64,000 nucleotides of DNA from Chloroflexota bacterium (lineage in GTDB: Bacteria; Chloroflexota; Dehalococcoidia; UBA2979). Shown here one piece after another: positions 1 through 8,932 of the stretch. Position numbers and translations under genes: made by a program. Where the stretch lies: the NCBI GenBank assembly GCA_026713865.1, contig JAPONQ010000051.1, forward strand, positions 1-64,000, written 5' to 3'. Position 1 is the stretch's first letter, and every line of letters begins with the position of its first letter. A model generated the notes under the pieces. It saw nothing but the letters and a program-made list of their open reading frames with translations. It searched no databases and was not told the DNA's origin.

Positions 1-2
1 CG

Positions 3-710
3 CGCGGCGGGCGGCGGGGCGCCTCGGCCTCGCGGCGGTGCGTGGTGGCGTCCACCGGGCCCTGCCCCCCCCCGGGCGCCGGGCGGGAGCCGATCCTCGA
101 GTCGCAGAGGCGCTTCCACAACTCGTGCGGCGAGGCGGCGTGGGACGCGATCGACCAGATCCGCGTGCTGCTCGCCGAGGCGCGGGCGCGGCGCGTGCCG
201 GTCTTCTACACGACGGGCCCGCGCGAGGCGACGCTGCTGCAGCGCGGCGGCTGGCTCTGGAAGAACCCCCGCGGCGAGACCCGCATCAAGTCGGAGATCT
301 CGCGACGGATCGGCATGCAGATCGTGGAGGAGATCGCGCCCGAGCCCGGCGAGCTCGTCATCGAGAAGACGAAGCCGGCGGCCTTCTACGGTACGCCGCT
401 GGCAAGCTACCTCACGCTGCTCGGCATCGATGATCTCATCATCTGCGGCACTGCGACCTCGGGCTGCGTGCGGGCGACCGTGATCGAGGCCTTCAACCTC
501 AACTACCACGTCCAGGTCGTGGAGGAGTGCACCTTCGACCGGGGCGAGGTGACCCACCGCGTCAACCTCTTCGACATCCACAACAAGTACGGCGATGTGC
601 TTCGGCTGGCGGAGATCGTCGCCTACCTGCGCGGACTTCCCGGGGAGACCTACGCCGGCATCGAGCGCTACCGGGCCGACATCGCCGGAGGGGGAGTCAC
701 GGCGCGGTGA
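3..710 (+). CDS. Isochorismatase-family cysteine hydrolase, N-terminus cut by window edge
   Basis: This is a cysteine hydrolase of the isochorismatase / N-carbamoylsarcosine amidase fold, which hydrolyses small amides or related bonds. The C-terminal two thirds are clear: PILES and NSCGEAAW near the front, VPVFYTTG, a lysine region (EKTKPAAFYGT) and the nucleophile motif TSGCVRAT, with the Cys codon at 465-467. The frame stays open to base 3 and the usual N-terminal VxDxQ strand with the catalytic Asp is not visible. The gene therefore starts before the window, or the C-run at 65-73 hides a frame error; a GTG at 42 is probably not the start. Its stop overlaps the next start (GTGA at 707-710), so it is probably co-translated with the amidohydrolase. 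The substrate is not predictable. Confidence 0.8.
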   Translation, partial: RGGRRGASASRRCVVASTGPCPPPGAGREPILESQRRFHNSCGEAAWDAIDQIRVLLAEARARRVPVFYTTGPREATLLQRGGWLWKNPRGETRIKSEISRRIGMQIVEEIAPEPGELVIEKTKPAAFYGTPLASYLTLLGIDDLIICGTATSGCVRATVIEAFNLNYHVQVVEECTFDRGEVTHRVNLFDIHNKYGDVLRLAEIVAYLRGLPGETYAGIERYRADIAGGGVTAR

Positions 711-1591
711 TCACCGACTCGCAGATCCACCTCTGGGAGGCGAACCGGCGCGACCGCCCCTGGACCGCGATCAGCGAGCCCAACCTCCCCGAGCCCTACG
801 GCCCCGAGCGCTTCCTCTCCGTGCTGGATCGAGCGGGCGTCGACCGCGCGGTGATCGTGCCGCCGGGCTTCATGGGAACGAACAACGAGTACGGCCTCGA
901 ATGCGCCGCCCGGCACCCGACCCGGCTCGCCGTGATGGGGCTCATCAACCCCGCCGCGCCGGACGCGCCCGAGCAGGTCGCGGGATGGCTCTCGCAGCCG
1001 GGAATGATCGGCATCCGCACGCATGTGCACGCGCGCCTGCGCGCCTTCTGGGGGAGCGATGAGGCGGCCGATCCCTTCTGGGCGGCCTGCGAGCGACACG
1101 ATGTGCCGGTCGCCGTCTTCAGCACCGGGGCGAAGGACTACGTGGAGCGCGTCGTCCGCCGCCACCCCGGCCTCCGCCTGATCATCGACCACATGGGGCT
1201 CCCGGTCGCCGAGGCGCTCGCGGGAGCGCGGGGCGACGGCGTGGAGAGTCTCGACCACCCCGAGATCCGGCAGATGCTCGCTCTCGCCCGCTATCCCCGG
1301 GTCGCGGTGAAGGTCTCGACGAAGCCGCCTTTCGACCGCTCGCCCACCGGCATCGAGCTCGTGCGACGGGTCGTCGAGGCGTACGGGCCCGAGCGTCTCT
1401 TCTGGGGGACCGACTACACGCAGGCGCTGCGCATCGGCTACGAGCGCTACGAGGAGCAGGTCGACGTGATCCGCGTCGCAGCCGACTTCCTGGGCGACGA
1501 CGATCGCAAGTGGATCCTCGGGCGGGCACTCGCCGAGTACCTGCACTGGCCCGACGGCGCGGAGTCGACCGCTCTCGCGAGGAGGCGATAG
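707..1591 (+). CDS. Amidohydrolase family 2 (metal-dependent hydrolase)
   Basis: A 294-residue TIM-barrel hydrolase of the Amidohydro_2 type (PF04909 family), members of which act as lactonases or decarboxylases. The N-terminal metal motif reads DSQIH, with Gln in place of the first His of DxHxH, a variation seen in some relatives. IIDHMG carries a mid-barrel His, and WGTDY near the C-terminus supplies the conserved Asp. The GTG at 707 overlaps the upstream TGA by four bases and puts the barrel strand at residue 2, so it is preferred over longer forms. Pairing with an amidase-type hydrolase suggests successive ring or amide hydrolysis, but the substrate is unknown. Confidence 0.85.
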   Translation: MITDSQIHLWEANRRDRPWTAISEPNLPEPYGPERFLSVLDRAGVDRAVIVPPGFMGTNNEYGLECAARHPTRLAVMGLINPAAPDAPEQVAGWLSQPGMIGIRTHVHARLRAFWGSDEAADPFWAACERHDVPVAVFSTGAKDYVERVVRRHPGLRLIIDHMGLPVAEALAGARGDGVESLDHPEIRQMLALARYPRVAVKVSTKPPFDRSPTGIELVRRVVEAYGPERLFWGTDYTQALRIGYERYEEQVDVIRVAADFLGDDDRKWILGRALAEYLHWPDGAESTALARRR

Positions 1592-1607
1592 TCACCGCGC
1601 CCGGCGG

Positions 1608-2855
1608 CTAGTGGGGATTCTCCGCTGCGGCGGGCGTCTCGAGATCGGTCGCCGTGCCCCGGCGGAAGCCCGCGGCGAGCAGCGAGTCGACGAGTTGATC
1701 GAAGGCGGCGGCGCCGTCGACATCGAGGCGCAGCCGCACGCGGGCGACGCCGACGGGAAGCTCCGGAGACCTCAGGTCGTGATCGATTTCGACGATGTTG
1801 ACGCCCCGGTCCGCGATGGCCCCGGTGATCCGTGCCAGCTCTCCCGGGACGTGGGCCGAAGCGACGGAGAGCGTCCGCTGCCGCCCGTCGGCGGCGAGCC
1901 CGCGGGCGAGCAGCCAGCCGAGGCGATTGACGTCGATGTTCCCCCCGGAGACGACCGCCACCGTATGGCCGCAGGTCTCTGCGCGTGCGGCGAGCAGCGC
2001 CGCCACGCCGAGTGCACCGGCACCCTCGGCCACGAGACGCGATGTCTCGAGCAGGAAGAGCAGGGCGCTCGCCACCTCCTCTTCGCTCACGGCGACGATG
2101 TCGTCGACGTGCCGACGAACAAGGTCGAGGGTGAGTGCGGAGGGGCCGGCGACGGCGGCACCATCCGCGATCGTGTGCCGCGCCGGGAGCTGCAGCGCGG
2201 CGTCGGCGCGCAGCGACTCGACGATCCCGGGCATCGCCTGCGTCTGGACGCCGACGACCCGCGCCTGCGGCCGGCGCGCCTTCACGGCGACGGCCACCCC
2301 CGCGAGCAGCCCGCCGCCCCCCGCGGGGACGAGGATCGTCCCGAGATCGGGCACATCCTCCGCGACCTCGAGACCCAGCGTGCCCTGCCCGGCGACGATC
2401 GCGGGGTGGTCATAGGGAGGGACATAGAGCAGCCCGCTCGCCGCTGCGAGCGCGCGGGCGCGCTCCTGGCATGCCGCGAGTGGGCCGTCGAGGAGCTCGA
2501 TGTCGGCGCCGTACTCGCGCGTCGCACGCCGCTTCGCCAGCGGCGCCAGGCGCGGCATCACGACCGTCGCCGGGAGACCGAGTTCACGGGCGGCGAGCGC
2601 CACGCCCTGCGCGTGGTTCCCCGCCGACGCGGCGACGACGCCCGTGGGGGTCGGATCCGCGGCCGCGAGCATGTTGGAGGCTCCGCGCATCTTGAAGGAG
2701 CCGGTGCGCTGCAGGCTCTCGCACTTCAGGGAGACGGGGACGTCCAGGCGGTCGGAGAGCTCGGGAGAGGGCCAGAGCGGAGTGCGGCGCACCATCCCGG
2801 CCACGCGCCGGGCAGCGCCCTCGACATCCGAGATGGTGACCGTGCCCGAAGCCAT
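1608..2855 (-). CDS. ilvA: Threonine ammonia-lyase
   Basis: A 415-residue PLP enzyme deaminating L-threonine to 2-oxobutanoate. The N-terminal fold-type II domain has the Schiff-base lysine in GSFKMRGA, the AxSAGNHAQGVA phosphate-binding segment, and the glycine loop PAGGGGLLAG. Residues from about 330 form an ACT-type regulatory domain (VPGELARITGAIADRG). The length matches the short, single-ACT (catabolic/TdcB-like) form rather than the biosynthetic form with a double ACT-like domain. It converges with the preceding amidohydrolase and is divergent from the amidohydrolase at 2968. Serine dehydration is a common side activity in this family. Confidence 0.93.
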   Translation of the reverse strand: MASGTVTISDVEGAARRVAGMVRRTPLWPSPELSDRLDVPVSLKCESLQRTGSFKMRGASNMLAAADPTPTGVVAASAGNHAQGVALAARELGLPATVVMPRLAPLAKRRATREYGADIELLDGPLAACQERARALAAASGLLYVPPYDHPAIVAGQGTLGLEVAEDVPDLGTILVPAGGGGLLAGVAVAVKARRPQARVVGVQTQAMPGIVESLRADAALQLPARHTIADGAAVAGPSALTLDLVRRHVDDIVAVSEEEVASALLFLLETSRLVAEGAGALGVAALLAARAETCGHTVAVVSGGNIDVNRLGWLLARGLAADGRQRTLSVASAHVPGELARITGAIADRGVNIVEIDHDLRSPELPVGVARVRLRLDVDGAAAFDQLVDSLLAAGFRRGTATDLETPAAAENPH

Positions 2856-2967
2856 GGGATGACGATCGCAGCTTTCGACAATTCTGGCGAGCGCCGTCCG
2901 GCGCCGCCCCGTACGATGCGGCCATCAGCCGATTCATGGTCCCGCGGGCCGACGATCCGGAGGAGCG

Positions 2968-3834
2968 ATGACCGACGAGGTGCGGGCAATCGATTGCGTC
3001 GTCAACATCTGGACGCCGGAGGCGCTCGAACACCGGCCGCTGTGGCGGGAGAGCTTCCTCGTCGGGAAGATCGGCGCCGATCCGGCGCTGATCGCCGGTC
3101 TCACGCTCCCTGAGCTCATCGACCGCATGGACGCGGCCGGGGTCGAGCGCGCCTTCCTCGTCGCGGTGCGCGCGGGGCCCGAACACCACCCGACGTCGGC
3201 GCGCATTCCCTACGAAGTGGTCGCCGATGCGGTGGCCCGGCATCCCGACCGCCTCTACGGCCTCGCCGGCGTGGATCCGACCGAGGGCATGGCGGGCGTG
3301 CGCGAACTCGAGCGCGCCGTCACGGAGCTTGGTTTCATCGGCGCCCACTTCTACCCGCACTGGTTCGAGCTGTCGCCCGACCACGCCAAGATGTACCCGT
3401 TCTACGCCAAGTGCGTGGAGCTGGAGGTGCCGATCCAGATGCAAGTCGGGCAGTCCCTGATCTATGCGCCGGATCGCCCGCTTCGATCGACCGGCCGGCC
3501 GATCACGCTCGACGGAGTCGCCTGCGATTTCCCGGAACTCGTGCTCATCGGCATCCACGTCGGCATCCCGTGGACGTCGGAGATGATCGCCATGGCATGG
3601 AAACACCCCAACGTCTACATCGGATCGGACGCGCACTCGCCCCGCTACTGGCCGCCCGAGTTCGTCCACTACATCAACAGCTACGGGCAGGACAAGGTGA
3701 TCTTCGGAACCGACTTCCCCGTGCTGGACTTCGAACGGACGCTGCACGAGATCGGCGAACTGGGCCTGCGACCGGGACCCCGGCGCAAGCTCCTCCGCGA
3801 CAACGTCGCGCGCATCTACGGCCTCGAACTCTAG
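2968..3834 (+). CDS. Amidohydrolase family 2 protein with altered N-terminal metal motif
   Basis: A 288-residue Amidohydro_2-type barrel protein with a strong ribosome site (GGAGGAGCG) before ATG 2968. Strand-end motifs include GFIGAHFYPH, the His in LIGIHVGIP and the terminal FGTDFP. The usual DxHxH at the first strand is replaced by IDCVVNIW, so the classical two-His metal site is absent; this resembles a subgroup using other ligands or lacking a second metal. It is followed 15 bp later by a ChrA-like transporter with the same orientation, suggesting an operon, though no functional link is obvious. Likely a lactonase or decarboxylase; substrate unknown. Confidence 0.8.
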   Translation: MTDEVRAIDCVVNIWTPEALEHRPLWRESFLVGKIGADPALIAGLTLPELIDRMDAAGVERAFLVAVRAGPEHHPTSARIPYEVVADAVARHPDRLYGLAGVDPTEGMAGVRELERAVTELGFIGAHFYPHWFELSPDHAKMYPFYAKCVELEVPIQMQVGQSLIYAPDRPLRSTGRPITLDGVACDFPELVLIGIHVGIPWTSEMIAMAWKHPNVYIGSDAHSPRYWPPEFVHYINSYGQDKVIFGTDFPVLDFERTLHEIGELGLRPGPRRKLLRDNVARIYGLEL

Positions 3835-3849
3835 CCGCGGGAGGGCCCG

Positions 3850-5031
3850 GTGGGCGACACGCCCGGTACCGCGCCGTCGGCCGCGGAGCGCGGCCCCCTC
3901 GGCGAAGTCGCCCGGCTCTTCCTGCTGCTCGGAACGACGGCCTTCGGCGGCCCCGCCGCTCACATCGCGATGATGCGCGAGCAGGTCGTGACCAGACGGC
4001 GCTGGATCACGGACGCGACCTTCCTCGATCTGCTGGGGGCGACGAATCTGATCCCGGGGCCCAACTCGACCGAACTGGCCATCCATCTCGGCTTCCGGCG
4101 AGCCGGCTGGCGCGGCCTCCTCGTCGCCGGACTCTCCTTCATCATCCCCGCCGCGCTGATGGTGCTGGCGCTCGCCTGGGCCTACGTCGAGTACGGGGCG
4201 CGGCCGTGGGCCCAGGATCTCCTCTACGGCGTGAAGCCCGTGGTGATCGCCGTCGTCATCAACGCGATCGTGGGCCTGGGTCGGACCGCCGTCAGCGGGC
4301 CGCTGCTTGCCGCCGCCGGCGCCGCGGTCTTCGCGCTCTTCCTCGCGGGCGGGGACGAGCTCCTGCTCCTGTTCGGGGGCGCACTCATCGTCGCCCTGAT
4401 CCGGGGCGGGCTCGCCCTCGGGAGAGGTGGCACCGCCGGCGTGCTGGGGCTCACCACGCTCGTCGCCCCCGCCGCCGCACCGGCAGCGGGAGGCGTGAGC
4501 GGCTACTCGGCCATCACGCTCTTCCTGGTGATGCTCAAGGTCGGCGCGCTGCTCTACGGCTCCGGCTACGTCCTCCTCGCATTCCTGCGCGGCGATCTCG
4601 TGGACGGCCTCGGCTGGCTCACCGACCAGGAACTCCTGGATGCGATCGCGGTCGGGCAGGTCACGCCCGGTCCGGTCTTCACGACGGCGACCTTCGTCGG
4701 CTACCTCGTGGGCGGCGTGGGCGGCGCCATCGTCGCAACGGTCGCGATCTTCGTGCCCTCGTTTCTCTTCGTGGGTCTGATCGGACCGCTCCTGCCGCGG
4801 CTCCGCCAGCATGTCTGGACGGCGGCCCTGCTCGACGGGGTCAACGTCGCGGCGCTCGGGCTGATGGCCGCGGTCACGGTGGTCCTCGCCCGCGACGCGG
4901 TCGTCGATGTGGTGTCCGGGGCGCTCGCCCTGCTCGCGGCGATCGCGCTCGTGCGCTTCCGCGTGAACTCCGCGTGGCTCGTGCTCGGGGGCGGTGCGAT
5001 CGGCATCCTCTACCGGGGGCTGGGCGGCTGA
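3850..5031 (+). CDS. Chromate transporter family (ChrA) membrane protein
   Basis: A 393-residue polytopic inner-membrane protein of the CHR family. It shows the duplicated architecture typical of long-chain ChrA: an N-terminal half with FLLLGTTAFGGPAAHIAMM and NLIPGPNSTELAIHLG, and a C-terminal half with FLVMLKVGALLYGSGYVLL and GQVTPGPVFTTATFVGYL. The paired FGGP/PGP motifs are the family hallmark. Translation probably begins at GTG 3850 after CGGGAGGG. Known members export chromate or take up sulfate-like anions; nothing here shows which ion is moved. It is in the same orientation as the amidohydrolase upstream and the DUF427 gene downstream. Confidence 0.88.
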   Translation: MGDTPGTAPSAAERGPLGEVARLFLLLGTTAFGGPAAHIAMMREQVVTRRRWITDATFLDLLGATNLIPGPNSTELAIHLGFRRAGWRGLLVAGLSFIIPAALMVLALAWAYVEYGARPWAQDLLYGVKPVVIAVVINAIVGLGRTAVSGPLLAAAGAAVFALFLAGGDELLLLFGGALIVALIRGGLALGRGGTAGVLGLTTLVAPAAAPAAGGVSGYSAITLFLVMLKVGALLYGSGYVLLAFLRGDLVDGLGWLTDQELLDAIAVGQVTPGPVFTTATFVGYLVGGVGGAIVATVAIFVPSFLFVGLIGPLLPRLRQHVWTAALLDGVNVAALGLMAAVTVVLARDAVVDVVSGALALLAAIALVRFRVNSAWLVLGGGAIGILYRGLGG

Positions 5032-5074
5032 TCGAGCGCTGCGCCCCGCGCGGCGCAGCGGGAAGGGGGGCGAG

Positions 5075-5839
5075 ATGGCGGGGTCGGCGAGCCCGCGGAA
5101 GATCCGCGTGGAGCGGAGTGATCGGCGCGTCCGCGTCCGCGCCGGCGGGGAGTGGGTGGCCGACACCACCTCGGCGCTGCTGATGCTCGAGCAGGGACTG
5201 GTCCCCGTCTACTACCTGCCGAGGTCCGATGTCCGGATGGAGCTCCTCGCGCCCGCAGCGAAACGGACGCGCTGCGAGACGAAGGGCGAGGCGGCGTACT
5301 ACACGCTGCGCGCCGGCACCTTCGTCGCGGAGGATGCCGCGTGGAGCTACGAGTCCCCGATCCCCGGCCGGGAGCAGCTCTCCCGATACATTTCGTTCTA
5401 CTGGAACCGCGTGGAGCAGTGGTTCGAGGAGGACGAGGAGATCTTCGTCCACCCCCGGGACCCACACAAGCGCGTCGATGCCATCCGCAGCTCGCGCCAC
5501 GTGCGCGTCGTGATCGCCGGTGAGACCGTCGCCGAGACGACGCGCCCGGTGCTGCTCTTCGAGACCGGGCTCCCCACGCGCTACTACCTCCCGGCGCAGG
5601 ATGTCCGACTCGATCTGCTCGAGCCCTCCGAGAGCCGCACGCAGTGTCCCTACAAGGGAGTCGCCTCCTACCACTCCGTGAACATCGGCGGTGAACTCTT
5701 CCGCGATGTCGTCTGGTCGTACCCCTCCCCGATCCCGGAGTGCCCGAAGATCGAGGGGCTGCTCGCCTTCTACAACGAGAGGATCGAGCTCTACGTCGAC
5801 GGGGAGCGACAGGAGCAGCCCCCGCGGCGCGCGAGATAG
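5075..5839 (+). CDS. DUF427 domain protein, two repeats
   Basis: A 254-residue soluble protein made of two tandem DUF427 beta-barrel domains, about residues 10-125 and 130-250. Each contains the family pattern of a modified-residue motif (VRVRAGGEWVADTTSALL; VRVVIAGETVAETTRPVLL), a YYLP strand and a conserved TxCxYKGxAxY-type segment. The first copy reads TRCETKGEAAYYT and the second TQCPYKGVASYHS. ATG 5075 is chosen because of the upstream GGAAGGGGGGCGAG and because longer forms start in non-conserved sequence. The molecular function of DUF427 proteins is not established. Confidence 0.88.
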   Translation: MAGSASPRKIRVERSDRRVRVRAGGEWVADTTSALLMLEQGLVPVYYLPRSDVRMELLAPAAKRTRCETKGEAAYYTLRAGTFVAEDAAWSYESPIPGREQLSRYISFYWNRVEQWFEEDEEIFVHPRDPHKRVDAIRSSRHVRVVIAGETVAETTRPVLLFETGLPTRYYLPAQDVRLDLLEPSESRTQCPYKGVASYHSVNIGGELFRDVVWSYPSPIPECPKIEGLLAFYNERIELYVDGERQEQPPRRAR

Positions 5840-5868
5840 CTCCCGCGGCCGGCGCCGGCGGGCGGCCC

Positions 5869-6543
5869 CTATGGCCCGGCGACCGAGTCGGCCACCGAGG
5901 CGAGCGGCTCACCCGACAGCAGCCGCGCGGTCGCCGGACCCGGCGGCGGGGCGGAGGGATCGAGGAGTTCCGCGAGGCGATCGACATCGTGCGCGAGGGA
6001 CGGGCAGTCGAGCTCGACGAGGCGCCGCCCCCGCTGGTGGGCGAGATGGCGGTGCGCGGCGCCGGAGCGCTCCCCGAACGCCAGTGGGATCGCATCGGGG
6101 GGTGAGAGGCCGAGTGCCCCCGTGCCGCCGTCGACGGCCTCCACCAGCACGACCTCGGCCCGTGCGAGCGCCCGCAGGATGCGCGCGATGTCGCCGGGCT
6201 GCGCGCGCGGCTGATCCGCAGGAATCACCAGCGCCGACCCCGAGCGCCGCACATCGTCGGAGGCGAGCCCCAGCGCCACGGCGGCGCGATAGCCCGACCC
6301 CTGGTCCTGCAGATGCCTCGCCCCTGCGCGGGCGACCAGATCACCGTAGGCGGCGTCCGGCGAGAGCACGATCACCGGGCCCGCGTGAGCCGCGCGCACC
6401 GCGGCGAGCAGGTCGCCCAGCATCGCGCGGACGAGCGACTGCCGCGCGTCGACGGGCAGCTCGGAGGCGAGGCGCGACTTCGCCTCGGAGAGCGGCTTCA
6501 CCGGCACGAGCACCACGGTCCGGCTGGCCAGGGGCGAGCTCAC
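5869..6543 (-). CDS. cofC: 2-phospho-L-lactate guanylyltransferase-like (F420 biosynthesis)
   Basis: A 224-residue nucleotidyltransferase that activates a phospho-acid (2-phospholactate or phosphoenolpyruvate) with GTP for coenzyme F420 side-chain assembly. It has the nucleotide-binding start VVLVPVKPLSEAKSRLA, the segment DQGSGYRAAVALGLA, the metal/nucleotide motif IPADQPRAQPGDI and the acceptor-side GGTGALGLSPPDAIP, matching CofC/FbiD proteins in order. GTG 6543 overlaps the TGA of cofD (GTGA), so the two are co-translated. The aspartate-rich LPADLP element of other CofC proteins is slightly changed (PADQPRA). Together with two LLM oxidoreductases in the window it shows that the organism makes and uses F420. 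Confidence 0.87.
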   Translation of the reverse strand: MSSPLASRTVVLVPVKPLSEAKSRLASELPVDARQSLVRAMLGDLLAAVRAAHAGPVIVLSPDAAYGDLVARAGARHLQDQGSGYRAAVALGLASDDVRRSGSALVIPADQPRAQPGDIARILRALARAEVVLVEAVDGGTGALGLSPPDAIPLAFGERSGAAHRHLAHQRGRRLVELDCPSLAHDVDRLAELLDPSAPPPGPATARLLSGEPLASVADSVAGP

Positions 6544-7502
6544 GGGCGCCACCGCCCGAGCAATGCCCGGGCGAGCGCGGCACGGCGCGGGCGGTCGATC
6601 ATCATCGTGTCCGTGACGAGAGGTTCGAGGCCCAGATCGGCGACGGCCGGGGCCAGCTCCCGATCCACCTCGTCCAGCACGAAGACGTCGCAGAGCCCCC
6701 GCAGCAACCGGGCAACGCCGAGCGCCGAGACCTCGTGCCCCAGCGAGCGCAGCATCGCGGCCGCCGGTCCCTTCACGGCCGCGCCGCCGACGATCGGGCT
6801 GACAGCGAGGCGTGGCGCCCGAGCCGCCTCGATCGCCCCACGCACGCCCGCCACCGCCAACAGGGGCGCGATCGAGACGAAGGGGTTGGATGGAGCCACC
6901 AGCAGCAGGTCCGCCTCTGCGATCGCCGCGAGCACGCCGGGCGCGGGCCGGGCACCCTCTGCTCCGGGGAAGCGGACTGCCCGCACCTCGTCCAGCTGGC
7001 GGCGGCGCACGAAGTACTCCTGGAAGGTCAGCTCGCCCCCGTCGGTTGCGATCAGCGTCGGGTGGGGGTCGTCGGTGACGGGAAGAAGGCGGGCGCCGAC
7101 ATCGAGCGCCGAGGCGAGCTCGGCCGTCACCTCCGAGAGCGGGCGGCCGGCCTGAAGCAGGGCCGTTCGGCGAAGATGCGTCGCGAGGTCGCGGTCGCCG
7201 ATCCGGAACCAGTCCTCGCCGCCGAGCGCGGCAAGCGCCTCCAGCACGACGGTGCTGTCGCCCGAGATCCCCCATCCCTCGACGCCCTCGCGGCCCGCGA
7301 GCGTGTAGAGCACGGAGTCGAGATCCGGAGAGACGCGAAGCCCCTGCCACTCGAAGTCGTCGCCGACGTTCACGACCACCGTGAGCTCTGAGCCGGGAGA
7401 CGCGCGGGCGACGCCGTCCGCGAGCCGGGCGCCGCCCACGCCGCCTGCAAGCACGGTCACGCGGCGGGGCGCGCGATCCGGCCCACCGCTGTTCTCGCTC
7501 AC
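6540..7502 (-). CDS. cofD: 2-phospho-L-lactate transferase (F420 biosynthesis)
   Basis: A 320-residue CofD/FbiA enzyme that transfers the activated phospho-acid moiety onto 7,8-didemethyl-8-hydroxy-5-deazariboflavin (Fo). Hallmarks are the N-terminal LAGGVGGARLADG loop, NVGDDFEWQGLRVSPDLDS, and VAPSNPFVSIAP followed by VSPIVGGAAVKGPAA. The start is GTG 7502, preceded on its strand by GGAGCAAAAGGGG. It heads the cofD-cofC pair and is transcribed divergently from an acyl-CoA dehydrogenase. The remaining F420 genes (cofE, cofG/H) are not in the window. Confidence 0.94.
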   Translation of the reverse strand: MSENSGGPDRAPRRVTVLAGGVGGARLADGVARASPGSELTVVVNVGDDFEWQGLRVSPDLDSVLYTLAGREGVEGWGISGDSTVVLEALAALGGEDWFRIGDRDLATHLRRTALLQAGRPLSEVTAELASALDVGARLLPVTDDPHPTLIATDGGELTFQEYFVRRRQLDEVRAVRFPGAEGARPAPGVLAAIAEADLLLVAPSNPFVSIAPLLAVAGVRGAIEAARAPRLAVSPIVGGAAVKGPAAAMLRSLGHEVSALGVARLLRGLCDVFVLDEVDRELAPAVADLGLEPLVTDTMMIDRPRRAALARALLGRWRP

Positions 7503-7604
7503 GTCGGTCCCCTTTTGCTCCGGCGACGTCCGTGCGGCGTCCGGCAGGGCGAGTCATGATACCGCCCCCGGGGCACATCCCACGGCATGCTGGACGGGAC
7601 CTAC

Positions 7605-7613
7605 TGCTATAGT
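7605..7613 (+). promoter_or_regulatory. Extended -10 promoter for acyl-CoA dehydrogenase
   Basis: TGCTATAGT is an extended -10 element (TGnTATAGT) 23 bp before the ATG of the acyl-CoA dehydrogenase. No convincing -35 is seen, which fits an extended -10 promoter. A GGGGCGGGGGGAG ribosome site lies between it and the gene. On the other strand ATGATA at 7556-7561 (TATCAT) could serve cofD. Confidence 0.5.
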
Positions 7614-7636
7614 CGGCTCGCGGGGCGGGGGGAGCG

Positions 7637-8869
7637 ATGGACTGGGCAGACACTCACGAGCAGGCGGCATTTCGCCAGCGGGTCTCCGACTTCATCGAGG
7701 AACGCCTGCCCGGCCTCTACCGGGAGCGCCGCAGCGGCGGCAAGGGCCCCGGAGTGCACAACAGCGACTGGCAGTTCGACCTGATGCTCGGCGAGCTGGA
7801 CGCGAAGGAGGCCGCGCGCGAGTGGGCCGAGGCGCTGGCGGAGCACGGCTGGTCCGCACCGCACTGGCCGCCCGAGTACGGCGGGGCCGGCCTCACCGCG
7901 ATGGAGCAGTTCATCTTCAAGCAGCAGCTCGCCGTGCAGGGCGCCCCGGTCGTCGGCGGTCCCGGCGCCACGATGCTCGGCCCCACACTCATTCACCACG
8001 GCACGGAGGAGCAAAGGCGCGAGTTCCTGCCCAAGACGCTCTCCGGCGAGATCACCTGGGCACAGGGATACTCGGAGCCCGGTGCGGGCTCCGATCTCGC
8101 CTCTCTACAAACCCGCGCCGTCCGCGACGGGGACGACTACGTCATCAACGGCCAGAAGATCTGGACCTCGATGGGTCACAAGGCGAACTGGTTCTTCATG
8201 CTGGTCCGCACCGATCCGGACGCGCCGAAGCACCGCGGGATCTCGTTCCTGCTCCTGCGGAAGGACTCGCCGGGCGTCGAGGTGCGACCGCTCATCTCCG
8301 GCGGCTGGGAGCACGCGACGAACGAGTCCTTCTACGAGAACGTGCGCGTGCCCGTCTCGCAGCGCATCGGCGAGGAGAACCGCGGCTGGTACGTGGCGAT
8401 GACGCTCCTCGACTACGAGCGATCGAACGTCACCGGCGCCGTCGAGCAGCGCAAGGATCTCGACGAGCTCATCGCCTACCTGCGCACCGACGCGGGGCAG
8501 CTGCGCTCGCGCACGGGCGAGCTCGACTCGACGCGGGAGCACCTGACGAGCCGCTACATCGAGACGGAGGTGCTGGCGCAGTTCGCCATGCGCATCATCT
8601 CGATGCAACACGCGGGCCAGATCCCGAACTACGAGGCATCGATGTCGAAGGTGTTCGGCGGGACGCTCTTCCAGCAGGTGCAGCAGACCGGAATGAAGGT
8701 CTTCGGGCTCTACTCGCAGCTCTGGGAGCCGGCGGAGGAGCACGCGCCCCTAGCTGCGCGCTACACCCAGAGGTCGGTGCACACGATCTCGGCCTCCATC
8801 GCGGGGGGCACCCACGAGATCCAGCGCAACATCATCGCCTCGCGGGGTCTCGGGCTGCCTCGCGGCTAG
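7637..8869 (+). CDS. Acyl-CoA dehydrogenase
   Basis: A 410-residue FAD enzyme catalysing alpha,beta-dehydrogenation of an acyl-CoA. N-terminal, middle and C-terminal domains are all present: HWPPEYGGAGLT, the FAD/substrate segment QGYSEPGAGSDLASLQT, GQKIWTSMGH, and the C-terminal GGTHEIQRNIIASRGLGLP. It closely resembles the second acyl-CoA dehydrogenase at 13087-14307 (shared SEPGAGSDLASLQTRAVRDGD), so the two are paralogues of the FadE type with a long N-terminal helix. MaoC-like dehydratases lie immediately downstream on the opposite strand, giving a plausible oxidise-then-hydrate route. The substrate chain type is not predictable. Confidence 0.92.
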   Translation: MDWADTHEQAAFRQRVSDFIEERLPGLYRERRSGGKGPGVHNSDWQFDLMLGELDAKEAAREWAEALAEHGWSAPHWPPEYGGAGLTAMEQFIFKQQLAVQGAPVVGGPGATMLGPTLIHHGTEEQRREFLPKTLSGEITWAQGYSEPGAGSDLASLQTRAVRDGDDYVINGQKIWTSMGHKANWFFMLVRTDPDAPKHRGISFLLLRKDSPGVEVRPLISGGWEHATNESFYENVRVPVSQRIGEENRGWYVAMTLLDYERSNVTGAVEQRKDLDELIAYLRTDAGQLRSRTGELDSTREHLTSRYIETEVLAQFAMRIISMQHAGQIPNYEASMSKVFGGTLFQQVQQTGMKVFGLYSQLWEPAEEHAPLAARYTQRSVHTISASIAGGTHEIQRNIIASRGLGLPRG

Positions 8870-8932
8870 CAGCAGCCCGCCCGGGCATGGGCGGAACGCG
8901 GCATGCGGAGCCGGAATGGCGCCCGGCGGCGC

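Noticed and set aside
66-73. C-run as a programmed frameshift site in the first gene
   Set aside because: The gene start lies outside the window, so a real shift cannot be told from a sequencing artefact or an upstream start.
1611-3113. 500-residue plus-strand open frame over ilvA
   Set aside because: It is the complement frame of threonine ammonia-lyase, which has an intact PLP lysine motif and ACT domain.
2584-5169. 861-residue minus-strand open frame
   Set aside because: It runs antisense to the amidohydrolase, ChrA and DUF427 genes and has the Arg/Glu/His-rich composition of GC-rich shadow frames.
5848-5859. GCCGGCGCCGGC palindrome between DUF427 and cofC as terminator
   Set aside because: It is only 12 bp with no loop space and no T-run, and such GC palindromes arise by chance at this base composition.
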